Below are positions 1 through 8,853 of a stretch of DNA of 64,000 nt, piece by piece. The DNA is from Kofleriaceae bacterium. GTDB taxonomy: Bacteria; Myxococcota_A; Polyangia; Haliangiales; Haliangiaceae. Position 1 is the first letter of the stretch; the number at the start of each line of letters is the position of its first letter. The notes beneath the pieces are model-generated. The model was not told where the DNA came from. It saw only the letters and a list, made by a program, of their open reading frames with translations, and searched no databases. Made by a program: the position numbers and the translations under genes. The DNA lies in the NCBI GenBank assembly GCA_025357755.1, contig JANXOP010000079.1:16666-80665 (forward strand), written 5' to 3'.

Positions 1-346
1 GGACCGCCCCCGTGCGCTTGAGACGGTCGCGCAGCGATTCACCCTCGAGCAGGTCCATCACGTAGTAGTGCCGACCGTCCGGCAGGGAGCCAAAATCGAA
101 GATATCGACGATGTTCGGATGACCGATGCGATTGACCGCCCGGGCTTCGGTGATGAAGCGCTCGACCGCGGAAGGCTCGTTGGAGAGCGCGGGCTTGAGG
201 ATCTTGATCGCCGCGCGCTTGCCAATCAGGGGATGCGTCGCGGCATAGACCACGCCCATGCCACCGACGCCGATCATCTCGTCGATCAGATAGCCGCTGA
301 CGCTCGTGCCCGCTCCCAGCAGCGCGCCATCGTCGAGACCGCCCAC
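1..346 (-). CDS. Ser/Thr protein kinase, 3' end cut by window edge
   Basis: Only the N-terminal 115 codons of a Hanks-type Ser/Thr kinase are present; the gene runs off the left edge. I place the start at a GTG (344-346) because that frame reads straight into a kinase N-lobe: a Gly-rich loop around residues 26-31 (GVGGMG), the ATP-binding lysine in AAIKILKP near residue 48, and HPNIVDIFDFG after helix C. An ATG at 357 is out of frame. It lies 21 nt after the next kinase (368-1708) on the same strand. The two N-lobes are very similar (both contain THPxIGKRAAIK), so they look like a tandem duplication. The activation loop, catalytic loop and any membrane or sensor domain are outside the window, so activity cannot be judged. 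Confidence 0.88.
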   Translation of the reverse strand, partial: MGGLDDGALLGAGTSVSGYLIDEMIGVGGMGVVYAATHPLIGKRAAIKILKPALSNEPSAVERFITEARAVNRIGHPNIVDIFDFGSLPDGRHYYVMDLLEGESLRDRLKRTGAV

Positions 347-367
347 GCGCCGATCATACTCCGATGC

Positions 368-1708
368 TCAGGCCACGATCGCGATCACGACCGCCGCCGC
401 GATCGCGAGGACGAGCACGACACCGACGATCGACCACAACCGCCGACCCTTCGTTGGTGGTCGAAGCTGGGTCACTTTAGGCGTCGTGCGGGTCACCGTC
501 GCGGGTGCGCCGACCCCGAGCTGCGTCGTCGGGACCGCGGATCTCGTCGCGCGAATCCCGGAGCTCGCGAGGTGGGCCAGCTTGCCCGCGACGCCGAGCA
601 CCGGTTCGGAGGGGTGACCAGATCTCGTCGAAACCACGGGAGCTCCTGCGGGCGGGGTTGCGAACACGGGCGCCGCACCGACGGCGGTCGCGCTCATATC
701 GAGGCTCGGCACCGGGCGGTCGTAGCTCGAGACGTGACCGATCACAGGCGCTGAAGAGAGAGAAGGCTGGAGCCGCTTGAGCACCGCCCGCACGGCGACG
801 AGCGAGGGCCGGTGATCTGGATCGATGGCGACCATCGCTTCGACGAGTTGCGCGAGCTCGGCCGGCAGCGAGCGGATCGTCGCGAGCATCTGGCTCGGCG
901 TACCCGAGAGATCGAAGCCACCGGTCGCGAACCTGCGGGGTCGCTTGCCATCGAGGATCTCGAACGCGACCACCCCGAGCGCGAAGATATCCGTACGGTG
1001 ATCGATCGCCTTCTCGCCGCGCAGCTGCTCGGGCGACATGTAATCGGGCGTGCCGAGCTGCGCGCCGGTCGCGGTACGAAATGCGCGCGCCGAGAGCAGC
1101 TGGTTGTTCGCCATCAGCTTCGCGAGTCCGAAATCGAGCAACTTCACGTCGAGCTGATCCGGATGCTCGACGAGAAAGACGTTGTCGGGCTTGAGGTCGC
1201 GATGCACGAAGCCTTTGGCGTGCGCGGCATCGAGCGCCGACGCGACTTCGTCGAGCACGGTCGCCGCTTCCGCCGCCGACAACGGTCCCCGCTGGAGCCG
1301 CTTGCGCAGCGATTCGCCCTCGAGCAGGTCCATCACGAGGTAGCGCCGGCCGTCGGGCAGGATGTCGAAGTCGAAGATATCGACGATGTTCGGGTGGCCG
1401 ATCGCATTCACCGATCGCGCTTCTTGGATGAACCGTTCGATCGTCGCCGGGTTCTTCGAGAGCGAAGGCTTGAGCACCTTGATCGCGGCGCGCTTGCCGA
1501 TGATCGGATGGGTCGCGCTGTACACGACGCCCATGCCACCGCGGCCGAGCTCGCCATCGATCACGTAGCCACCGACCGAGGTACCTTGGAGCTCGAGCCC
1601 TTGTTCGAACGGCTCGAGCTGCTCGGCCTGCCCGGTCATGAGGTCGTGATCGAGAGGTGGGATGGCCATCGCCTCGGTCACCCCCGCGTCGTCGTCCTCC
1701 TCCTCCAC
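368..1708 (-). CDS. Ser/Thr protein kinase with C-terminal transmembrane helix
   Basis: A 446-residue Hanks-type kinase. About 45 acidic residues precede the catalytic domain. The glycine loop GRGGMG is at 55-60, the ATP-binding lysine at 77, the catalytic loop HRDLKPDN at 169-176 and DFG at 192-194, followed by GTPDYMSPEQ; all key residues are intact, so it should be active. A Pro/Ala/Thr-rich linker of about 80 residues leads to one hydrophobic helix (about 420-445) that ends the protein, so it has no periplasmic sensor and is tail-anchored with a cytoplasmic kinase. It sits 15 nt after the di-heme lipoprotein gene and 21 nt before a sister kinase, probably on one transcript. Substrates cannot be predicted. 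Confidence 0.93.
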   Translation of the reverse strand: MEEEDDDAGVTEAMAIPPLDHDLMTGQAEQLEPFEQGLELQGTSVGGYVIDGELGRGGMGVVYSATHPIIGKRAAIKVLKPSLSKNPATIERFIQEARSVNAIGHPNIVDIFDFDILPDGRRYLVMDLLEGESLRKRLQRGPLSAAEAATVLDEVASALDAAHAKGFVHRDLKPDNVFLVEHPDQLDVKLLDFGLAKLMANNQLLSARAFRTATGAQLGTPDYMSPEQLRGEKAIDHRTDIFALGVVAFEILDGKRPRRFATGGFDLSGTPSQMLATIRSLPAELAQLVEAMVAIDPDHRPSLVAVRAVLKRLQPSLSSAPVIGHVSSYDRPVPSLDMSATAVGAAPVFATPPAGAPVVSTRSGHPSEPVLGVAGKLAHLASSGIRATRSAVPTTQLGVGAPATVTRTTPKVTQLRPPTKGRRLWSIVGVVLVLAIAAAVVIAIVA

Positions 1709-1723
1709 GAGAGGAAGTGTAGG

Positions 1724-3040
1724 TCAAAGCGTCTCGAGGAACGCGGCCAAGGCCTCGCGATCGGCCTTCGAGGCCGCCTGGAATGCGTCGTGCGAAGCCT
1801 GCGCTTCACCGCCGTGCCACATGATGGCTTCGGCGTAGCTGCGTGCGCGGCCGTCGTGAAGAAACGCGATGCCGTCGCGGATCGTCGTTGCGATGCCGAT
1901 GCCCCAAAGTGCCGGCGTCCGCCACTCCACACCTTGCGCTTCGAAATCCGGGCGCGCATCGGTGAGCAAGTCGCCCATGTCGTGGAGCAAGAGGTCGGTG
2001 TACGGATGGATGGTCTGGTTCGACAGCTCGGGGATCGGCCCGGTGCCCGTGACGAGCGTCGGCAGGTGGCAGCTCGAACACTTGAACTGATCGAACAGCT
2101 CGCGGCCGTGGCTCGCTTCCGCATTGCGCGGCGCCGCGGCGGGCACGGCGATCGCGGATACGAGGAACGCCATGCCTTCCATCTGATCGTCCTGGATGTC
2201 GTTGTTGCCGTTGCCCTCGGGGAAGATGAAGCTCGACAAGCCCATGTCGTTGTCGGCGGCCGAGGCGGCCTGGATGTGCAGCGTCGGCGTGTTCGCCTTC
2301 CAGCCGAACCGACCGCGCTCGGTCGCATGGGTCTCGGGATTCCACACGTCGTTGAGCGCACCCGAGATGCCATCACCATCCGCGTCAGCCGGATCCGCGA
2401 GGGCATCGATGTCGACCGATTCGAGCAGACCCAGCCCGATCATCGGAGGCGCGATGCGAAACGACGTGCGCATGTCCACGGGAATCGCGTTGCCGAGACC
2501 ATCGCGAATCGCGAGGTGCGGCGTGCGTAGCGAGATGGTCTCGCCATCACCGAAGGTCTGCACTTGCTCGGTCCACGTCAGCGTGATGCTCGCCTCGGCG
2601 GCGCCATTCGTCGCGTGATCCTGGAGCTGCGTGCCGTAGCCCGGGACCGAGACCGGACCGCCGGGCACATCCGGCGTGCCCTCGGGCAGGCTCACCCGCA
2701 CGAGCGCTTCGGACTGCGGACCATTGATGTCGATGATGCCGGTCGGCCCGATCTGCGGTAGCCCGCGACCGAAGCCGACGTGACAGCCGAGACACGAGTC
2801 GTTGTTGTACTGAGGCCCGAGCTGCGGAATCTCCCAGACGAAGTTGAACGGGCTCGTGCCGAGCGTGAACTTCGATTGCTCCTCCATCGTGAGGTTCGCA
2901 GCGGGATGCGTGAACGCGGTGTACTTCCGATCGTCGATGGTGGTGTCGCCACCTTGTCGCGATTCATCAGGGCCGTCACTGCCGCCGCTGCATCCCGACA
3001 GCGAAGCAGTCAGCGCGACGAGCGCCAAGCGAGACCCCAT
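1724..3040 (-). CDS. Di-heme c-type oxidoreductase lipoprotein (DHOR family)
   Basis: A 438-residue exported protein with a lipobox (LSGC, Cys17) and two c-type heme motifs, CLGCH (83-87) and CSSCH (321-325). The layout, with the first heme near the N-terminus and the second in a C-terminal cytochrome domain ending in HDGRARSYAEAIMWHGGE, matches the DHOR family of putative di-heme peroxidase/thiol oxidoreductase-like proteins. It probably does periplasmic electron transfer or peroxide chemistry; the substrate is unknown. The segment DPADADGDGISG (217-228) looks like a calcium-binding loop. I chose the ATG at 3040 because the lipoprotein signal starts there; the frame stays open far upstream but overlaps lysA. 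It lies between lysA and two kinase genes on one strand. Confidence 0.88.
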   Translation of the reverse strand: MGSRLALVALTASLSGCSGGSDGPDESRQGGDTTIDDRKYTAFTHPAANLTMEEQSKFTLGTSPFNFVWEIPQLGPQYNNDSCLGCHVGFGRGLPQIGPTGIIDINGPQSEALVRVSLPEGTPDVPGGPVSVPGYGTQLQDHATNGAAEASITLTWTEQVQTFGDGETISLRTPHLAIRDGLGNAIPVDMRTSFRIAPPMIGLGLLESVDIDALADPADADGDGISGALNDVWNPETHATERGRFGWKANTPTLHIQAASAADNDMGLSSFIFPEGNGNNDIQDDQMEGMAFLVSAIAVPAAAPRNAEASHGRELFDQFKCSSCHLPTLVTGTGPIPELSNQTIHPYTDLLLHDMGDLLTDARPDFEAQGVEWRTPALWGIGIATTIRDGIAFLHDGRARSYAEAIMWHGGEAQASHDAFQAASKADREALAAFLETL

Positions 3041-3057
3041 GCCGAGCAGGATAGCAG

Positions 3058-4320
3058 CTACGCGAGCTTTTCGTTCGCGACGAGTTGCTCGTAGGTCTCG
3101 CGGGTCCGGATCACGGTGTAGGTGTTGCCCTCGACGAGGACTTCCGGGGCACGTGGCCGCGTGTTGTAGTTCGAGGCCATCGCGGCGCCGTATGCCCCGG
3201 CGGCACCGATCCAGATCAGCTCGCCGGCCTCGAGCGCCGGTAGCTCGCGGTCGCGAGCGAAGAAATCGCCGGTCTCGCAGATCGGGCCGACGACATCGGT
3301 CTTCACGAGCGGGCGATTCGGGTTCTTTAGCGGCTGGATCGGATGGAACGAGCCGTACAGCGCGGGCCGCATCAGATCGTTCATCGCCGCGTCGACGATG
3401 GTGAAGTGCTTGAGCTCGTTGTGCTTGCGGAACATCACGCGCGAGATCAGCGCGCCCGCACTGCCGACGAGCACCCGCCCCGGTTCGGTCATCAGCTTGA
3501 GGCCGAGCTTCGCGATCGGTGCGAGCGCCTTCTGCACCGCCGCGCCGTACTCGGCGGGCGTCGGCGGCACGCCATCGCCCTTGCCGTAATCGATGCCGAG
3601 GCCACCACCGACATCGACGTGGCGCAGCTTGATGCCGTCCTTGTCGAGATCCGTGATCAACTGCACGAGGCGCGCGATCGCATCGGCGAACGGCGAGGTC
3701 TTCGTCAGCTGACTCCCGATGTGACAATCCACACCGATGACCTCGAGGCCTGCGCGCTTCGCAGCATCGCGGAACAGCTCCGGCGCTTCGGCCATCGACA
3801 CGCCGAACTTGTTCGTCTTGAGGCCCGTCGAGATGTACGGGTGGGTCTCCGGATCGACATCTGGGTTGACGCGGATCGAGATCCGCGCGCGCTTGCCCAT
3901 CTTCTGCGCGACGGCATCGAGCGCGACGAGCTCCTCGGCCGATTCGACATTGAAGCAACCGATGCCTGCCTCGAGCGCGGTCTTCATCTCGGACTCGCTC
4001 TTGCCGACCCCCGAGAACACGACGTGCTCCGCGGTGCCACCAGCGCGCAACCAGCGATAGAGCTCGCCGACCGAGACGATGTCCGCGCCGGCGCCGAGCT
4101 CGACCAGCACGCCGAGCACGCCGAGTGTGGAGTTCGCTTTCACCGCGTAGCAAATCTCGTGCGGCATGAACGCGAGCGCTTCGTCGAACGCGCGATATGC
4201 ACGCTCGATCTCGGTGCGCGAATAGACGTACGCCGGGGTGCCGACAGCCTCGGCGATCGCGGTGAGGGAGACGCCCTCGCAGTGCAGCTCGCCGTTGTTG
4301 TATTCGAATGGTCCAGACAT
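3058..4320 (-). CDS. lysA: Diaminopimelate decarboxylase
   Basis: A 420-residue fold-type III PLP decarboxylase that converts meso-diaminopimelate to L-lysine, the last step of lysine synthesis. The PLP lysine is K61 in CYAVKAN. The family motifs HIGSQ, GGGLGIDYG, EPGR and CETGDFFARDR (the active-site cysteine contributed across the dimer) occur in order, and the length is normal. The frame is open well upstream of 4320, but homology begins at the ATG at 4320 (MSGPFEYNNGELHCEGVSL), 11 nt after argH. The argH-lysA pairing joins the last steps of arginine and lysine synthesis on one transcript. Confidence 0.96.
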   Translation of the reverse strand: MSGPFEYNNGELHCEGVSLTAIAEAVGTPAYVYSRTEIERAYRAFDEALAFMPHEICYAVKANSTLGVLGVLVELGAGADIVSVGELYRWLRAGGTAEHVVFSGVGKSESEMKTALEAGIGCFNVESAEELVALDAVAQKMGKRARISIRVNPDVDPETHPYISTGLKTNKFGVSMAEAPELFRDAAKRAGLEVIGVDCHIGSQLTKTSPFADAIARLVQLITDLDKDGIKLRHVDVGGGLGIDYGKGDGVPPTPAEYGAAVQKALAPIAKLGLKLMTEPGRVLVGSAGALISRVMFRKHNELKHFTIVDAAMNDLMRPALYGSFHPIQPLKNPNRPLVKTDVVGPICETGDFFARDRELPALEAGELIWIGAAGAYGAAMASNYNTRPRAPEVLVEGNTYTVIRTRETYEQLVANEKLA

Positions 4321-4331
4321 CAGCCAGGGTT

Positions 4332-5729
4332 CTACCCTAGCTCGGCCTCGACGCGGGAAATCTCTGACAACACTCGCTCGCGTGCCGGACCACCGACGAG
4401 GTCGCGGCGATCGACGGCGCGATCGGGATCGAGCCACTCCGCAACATCGGCCTCGAACAACGCATGCGCACCGCGCAACGTCGCGAGATCCAATGCACTC
4501 AGCTCGACGCCACGCTCGTCGGCAACGCGCACGAGGTGGCCCGCAATATCGTGGGCTTCGCGGAACGGCACGTTCTTCGCGACGAGATAGTCGGCGAGCT
4601 CGGTCGCCACGAGGTGGCCGGCCCCGACCGCGGCGCGCATCCGCACGGTGTCGAACACGGTCGTGAGGATCATTCCTCGCGCGACTTCCAGACACGCGGA
4701 GACCGTCTCGACCGCATCGTAGAGCGGCTCCTGGGTCTCCTGGAGATCCTTGTTGTACGCGAGCGGCAGGCCCTTCACGACCGTGCACAGCGTCACCCAC
4801 GCCCCCATCACCCGACCGGCTTTGCCGCGCACGAGCTCCGCGAGATCCGGATTCTTCTTCTGCGGCATCAGGGAGCTACCGGAGCTGTACGCCTCGCCGA
4901 TCCGCGCGAAGCCGAACTCTTGCGAGGCCCACAGGACGAGCTCTTCGCCGAGCCGCGACAGATGGATCTGGATCAGGGCGCACGCTGCGACGAGCTCGAT
5001 CGCGAAGTCGCGATCGCCGACCGCATCGAGCGAATTGCGCGTGAGCTCTCCGAAGCCGAGCGCGCGTGCGGTCTGCTCGCGATCGATCGGCAACGTGGTG
5101 CCCGCGAGCGCACCCGAACCGAGCGGAGATTCATCGGCACGATACGCGGCGTCTGCGACCCGACCACGATCGCGCGACAGCATCGCCTCGTACGCGAGCA
5201 GGTGATGCGCGAGGCGTACCGGTTGCGCGCGCTGCAAGTGGGTGTAGCCCGGCATCAAGGTATCGACGTGCTTCTTCGCCTGCACGACGAGCGCGCGGCG
5301 CAGCTCGTCGATCAGATCGATCAACTGTTCCGCGGAGCCGATCGCGTACAGCCGCAGATCGGTCGCGACTTGATCGTTGCGGCTCCGCGCGGTGTGCAGA
5401 CGTCGGCCGGCATCGCCGATCGCGTCGACGAGGCGCGCCTCGACGTTCATGTGAACATCCTCGAGCGCGTCGTCCCAGGCGAGCTCGCCGCTCGCGAGCT
5501 TGCCCTCGACCATCTTCAGGCCCGCCGTGATCTTGTCGCGATCCTCTGCCGTGATCAGGCCACGCGAGGCGAGCATCTCGGCGTGCGCGATCGATCCGGC
5601 GACATCATGAGGGAGCAAGCGGCGATCGAAATCGACCGAGGCATTGAGCGCCGCAGCGACGGGATCCAGCGCCTGCTCGAACCTGCGACCACGCGCGCCT
5701 TTGGCACCTTTAGACTCGCTCGTAGACAT
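4332..5729 (-). CDS. argH: Argininosuccinate lyase
   Basis: A 465-residue member of the fumarase/aspartase superfamily that splits argininosuccinate into arginine and fumarate, the last step of arginine synthesis. The signature loop [11 protein letters not shown] is present, as are [12 protein letters not shown] and the helix-rich core. The length matches the family. About 15 N-terminal residues (Lys/Gly/Arg-rich) precede the conserved RFEQALDP start. It lies 15 nt after the Gly-rich lipoprotein gene and 11 nt before lysA on the same strand. A small palindrome (5737-5749) lies just before its start codon. Confidence 0.97.
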   Translation of the reverse strand: MSTSESKGAKGARGRRFEQALDPVAAALNASVDFDRRLLPHDVAGSIAHAEMLASRGLITAEDRDKITAGLKMVEGKLASGELAWDDALEDVHMNVEARLVDAIGDAGRRLHTARSRNDQVATDLRLYAIGSAEQLIDLIDELRRALVVQAKKHVDTLMPGYTHLQRAQPVRLAHHLLAYEAMLSRDRGRVADAAYRADESPLGSGALAGTTLPIDREQTARALGFGELTRNSLDAVGDRDFAIELVAACALIQIHLSRLGEELVLWASQEFGFARIGEAYSSGSSLMPQKKNPDLAELVRGKAGRVMGAWVTLCTVVKGLPLAYNKDLQETQEPLYDAVETVSACLEVARGMILTTVFDTVRMRAAVGAGHLVATELADYLVAKNVPFREAHDIAGHLVRVADERGVELSALDLATLRGAHALFEADVAEWLDPDRAVDRRDLVGGPARERVLSEISRVEAELG

Positions 5730-5736
5730 CCGTGAC

Positions 5737-5749
5737 CGTGATTATCACG
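5737..5749. promoter_or_regulatory. 13-bp palindrome at the Gly-rich gene/argH junction
   Basis: CGTGAT-T-ATCACG is a perfect 6-bp inverted repeat around one base. It overlaps the stop codon of the upstream gene and ends 7 nt before the argH start codon. It does not match the classical ArgR box (TGAAT-N4-ATTCA type). It could bind a dimeric regulator or affect argH translation, but a palindrome this short may be chance. Confidence 0.25.
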
Positions 5750-6995
5750 ACGCGGTTGGCGAAACGGGATTCCCCGTGATCGCCGTCGCCTGGAACAACC
5801 GGATCGCGCCCGCGCCGCCACCACCGCCGCCGCCGCCATCCTGATTCGCGGTGCCACCGGGGCCGGCGGCGGTCGTCGCACCTCCTGCACCGCCATCGCC
5901 ACCATTGTTGCCACCGGTGCCACTCGCCGGCGCCGCCGTGATGCTGGTCGGCTCGTTGCCATTGGCGCCGCTGTTGTTGTTGCTGCTGCCCTCGCCGCCA
6001 CCGCCGCCGTTCGCGAAGATCATGCCGTGGTTCGTCACGATCGGCGCGTCGAAGGCGATCAACCCGCCGGAGCCACCGCCGCCACCGCCACCGTTGCCGC
6101 CGTTCATCGCCGCGTTGCCACTGCCCGCGGCACCCGACGCGTTGATCGTACCGTTCACGATGATCTGCGTGTTCGCGATCAAGTAGACCGCGCCCCCGCC
6201 GAGGCCTTTCGAGCCGACGCCACCGCTCTTGCCGTCCTGGCCGTAGCACCCGCCGCGGATCGCGGTCGGCGGTTCGAGAGCCCCCGCCACGCCGCCGTTG
6301 TGGTTGCTTCCCTTGCCGCCCGCGCCACCGACAGCGCCGAAGCTGCCGCCCGCACCGCCGCCGTTGTTCTCGGGCGGCGTGCCCGGGTCGCACAGCGTGA
6401 GGTTGTCGGCAGCGACCGCGCCGGCGCCGACCTGACCACCGCGATGACTCGCGAGATCGATCGAATCAAGGGTGAGCGTGCTGGTCGCGACCATCACGAG
6501 CGGCTTGCCGCCGGTGACCGCGATCGCCCCCGTGGTCGTGACCTCGGTGCCCGCGATCACGCACACGGCCGGAGCGCCGATCACGGTCGTCGAGCACAGG
6601 CTCGAAGCGTCGGTGTCGATCGAACCCGTGATCGCGACCGCGTCTTTCGGGATGTCACCATCCGCGAAACACACCTTGCCGAAGCCAGTACCGAAGCACG
6701 TGACGCCCGTCGCCGGGCCATCGAGATAGACCTTGGCATCGACGTCGGAGGCATCCGTCGTCGAGCCATCGCCGACGCAGGTGTTCGAGAGCGTGCTCGC
6801 GGCGGCGCCAAACCGGTAGCCCGAGGCACAGCTCGAATCGGCGAAGCTGCAGTACCCACTCGTGCACGTACCGGCGCCGCATTGGCTGTCGCGTTCACAT
6901 GAGAACGCACCACCGCCGAACGGGCTGCACGCGACGCACAAGCCGCAGCCGACGGCCGCGACGATGGTGATCCACTTCGCCATCGTCCTCGCCAT
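5745..6995 (-). CDS. Gly-rich, Cys-rich surface lipoprotein
   Basis: A 416-residue exported protein of unknown function. It has a hydrophobic signal peptide with a possible lipobox (CVACS, about residues 20-24) and a Cys-rich head (CERDSQCGAGTCTSGYC and CASGYRF) of the type seen in myxobacterial surface proteins. The central beta-helix-like region is rich in Val, Ile and Thr. A long glycine-rich tail (about 200-400) has runs such as GGGGGGGSGG. The tail resembles the Gly-rich region of the lipoprotein at 31732-32820, so the two may be distant relatives or simply share composition. It is transcribed divergently from the kinase at 7048 and is the first gene of the minus-strand run leading into argH and lysA. 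It is probably a cell-surface or matrix protein. Confidence 0.75.
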   Translation of the reverse strand: MARTMAKWITIVAAVGCGLCVACSPFGGGAFSCERDSQCGAGTCTSGYCSFADSSCASGYRFGAAASTLSNTCVGDGSTTDASDVDAKVYLDGPATGVTCFGTGFGKVCFADGDIPKDAVAITGSIDTDASSLCSTTVIGAPAVCVIAGTEVTTTGAIAVTGGKPLVMVATSTLTLDSIDLASHRGGQVGAGAVAADNLTLCDPGTPPENNGGGAGGSFGAVGGAGGKGSNHNGGVAGALEPPTAIRGGCYGQDGKSGGVGSKGLGGGAVYLIANTQIIVNGTINASGAAGSGNAAMNGGNGGGGGGGSGGLIAFDAPIVTNHGMIFANGGGGGEGSSNNNSGANGNEPTSITAAPASGTGGNNGGDGGAGGATTAAGPGGTANQDGGGGGGGGAGAIRLFQATAITGNPVSPTAS

Positions 6996-7047
6996 CGTCC
7001 CCGATTGTACTGCAGGACCGAGTAAATCGGCTTATCCTTCTCGTCGG

Positions 7048-8853
7048 GTGGTCAAGCCTGCGCCACAGCAGTCCCGGTATCTCGGCCCCGGCGACAAGCT
7101 CGGGAGATACGAGCTGATCCGCCAGATCGCGATCGGCGGCATGGCCGAGCTCTACCTCGCGCGCACGCTCGGCTTCGAGGGGTTCGAGAAGCTCGTGGTC
7201 ATCAAGCGCATCCTGCCGCAGTTCTCGAACACCACCAGCTTCGTCGCGATGTTCACGAACGAAGCGCGGCTCGCAGCGACCCTGCAGCATCCGAACGTCG
7301 CGCAGGTCTACGACATCGGGATCGACGACGGCGACTACTTCTTCGCGATGGAGTACGTCCACGGTGAAGACCTCCATCGCACGATGTTGCAGTCGCTCGA
7401 GCAAGGCGTGCCGATCTCGCTGGAGTTCGCGCTCACGCTCGGCACGGGGCTGTGCGCGGGCCTGCACTACGCGCACGACAAGGCCGGCCCCGACGGCACG
7501 CCACTCCAGATCGTGCATCGCGATGTGTCGCCCTCGAACGTGCTCGTCAGCTACGACGGTGCGGTCAAGCTCGTCGATTTCGGCATCGCGCGCGGCGCGC
7601 AGGGCAAGGTGATCACGGCGACCGGACTCAAGGGCAAGATCATCTACATGTCGCCGGAGCAGTGCCGCGCCGACGCCGCGCTCGATCGGCGCAGCGATAT
7701 CTATTCGGTCGGCACGATCCTCTACGAGCTGACGTGCGGTCGTACGCCGTTCCACGGCACTGACTACGCGATCCTCAATCAGATCGTCGGCAGCGACGTG
7801 CCCCCGCCGAGCACGATCGTGCCGAACTTTCCGCCGGTGCTCGAAGCGATCATCCTCCGCGCGCTCGCTCGCGATCCGGATCAGCGCTACGCGAGCGCGC
7901 TCGAGCTGCAAGGCGCGCTCGAGGAGTTCGCGCATGACAGCCGGCTACGGATCTCGCCCCTCGTGCTCGCGCGGTTGATGGGGTCGTTGTTTCCCGCGCG
8001 GCTCGAAGAGTGGGCCGAGGCGAAGAGCCAGGGTGCCTTCTTCGTCGAGCAACACGTCGTGCAGACGCTGATCGACAGCGGCAAGACACCCGATCCAAAT
8101 GATCCGGAGACCCGCGCGCAGATCAAGGCCATGGCCGAGCGGCTCGGCATCGAGGATCCGACCGCGCTGACGCGCCTGCCGATCGAGCTCGACGACGAAG
8201 TGCCGACCCACACCGCGCATCCAGCGCCGCGCAGATCGCAACCGGCGCTCTACGCGTATGGCGGCACGATGGTGAGCCATCCGCAGAGCGACGTGAACGC
8301 GACCCCCAGTGCATTGTACGCGCACGCGGCCGACGGTGCGGTGCCGATCGACACGCCGCTACATGCCGATGTGACCGATCGCGTCGCGGTGCCGCGGCTC
8401 GCATCGCCGACCAACTTCATCAAGTTGCCGCCACGGCGCAACAAGGTCCTCGCGGGGGTCGGGATCCTCGCGTTCGGCGGTGGCATCGCTGCGTTCATCG
8501 CGCTCGGTGGCGGTAGCTCGTCGGAGGAGCTGGTGCCGGCCACGCCGGCCGTTCGACCGACGGTGCAGTCGACCGTGCAGCCGACCGTGCAGCCGACCGT
8601 GCAGCCGATCGTGCAGCCGACCGTGCAGCCGATCGAGCAACCCGTTCCCGACGCTGCCCAGCCGGCGCAGACCCTCGAGGAACCGCCACCTGTCGAGGTC
8701 CCGGTGGCGAAACCTGCGCCGGTCTCTCATGTTGCAAAGCCCGTCGCGAAGAAGAACCCGCGCCCGAAACCGCGACCCGTGGCAAAATCCAAAGCGGAAA
8801 AGACGTGGGACGCCGACTCGCCGTTCATGCCGGTTCGCACCGACAAGCACTGA
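7048..8853 (+). CDS. Ser/Thr protein kinase with transmembrane helix and TVQP-repeat tail
   Basis: The kinase domain has a slightly unusual loop IAIGGMAE (28-35), the ATP-binding lysine at 53, the catalytic loop HRDVSPSN (157-164), where Ser replaces the usual Lys, and DFG (177-179). The HRDVSPSN variant recurs in myxobacterial kinases. A single transmembrane helix lies near 465-490, followed by a tail with tandem TVQP repeats (about 504-530) and a Pro/Lys-rich end, probably periplasmic. The longer frame from 6862 overlaps the divergent lipoprotein gene; the GTG at 7048 is the first sensible start and gives 601 residues. The next gene begins inside its 3' end, so the two are translationally linked. 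Confidence 0.88.
   Translation: MVKPAPQQSRYLGPGDKLGRYELIRQIAIGGMAELYLARTLGFEGFEKLVVIKRILPQFSNTTSFVAMFTNEARLAATLQHPNVAQVYDIGIDDGDYFFAMEYVHGEDLHRTMLQSLEQGVPISLEFALTLGTGLCAGLHYAHDKAGPDGTPLQIVHRDVSPSNVLVSYDGAVKLVDFGIARGAQGKVITATGLKGKIIYMSPEQCRADAALDRRSDIYSVGTILYELTCGRTPFHGTDYAILNQIVGSDVPPPSTIVPNFPPVLEAIILRALARDPDQRYASALELQGALEEFAHDSRLRISPLVLARLMGSLFPARLEEWAEAKSQGAFFVEQHVVQTLIDSGKTPDPNDPETRAQIKAMAERLGIEDPTALTRLPIELDDEVPTHTAHPAPRRSQPALYAYGGTMVSHPQSDVNATPSALYAHAADGAVPIDTPLHADVTDRVAVPRLASPTNFIKLPPRRNKVLAGVGILAFGGGIAAFIALGGGSSSEELVPATPAVRPTVQSTVQPTVQPTVQPIVQPTVQPIEQPVPDAAQPAQTLEEPPPVEVPVAKPAPVSHVAKPVAKKNPRPKPRPVAKSKAEKTWDADSPFMPVRTDKH
8560..8637 (+). repeat. 12-nt tandem repeats encoding TVQP/IVQP units
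   Basis: About six near-identical 12-nt units (consensus accgtgcagccg) encode TVQP, IVQP and IEQP in the kinase tail just after the transmembrane helix. Units differ mainly at one codon (acc/atc). Being a multiple of three, the array can change length without a frameshift, so it is a likely site of length variation between strains. The peptide would form an extended, probably cell-wall-spanning, linker. Confidence 0.8.

Noticed and set aside
812..2530. Long plus-strand open frame (572 codons) opposite the kinase and DHOR genes
   Set aside because: It is an Arg/Asp/Glu-rich shadow typical of high-GC DNA, has no domain, and the opposite strand encodes clear kinase and cytochrome sequences.
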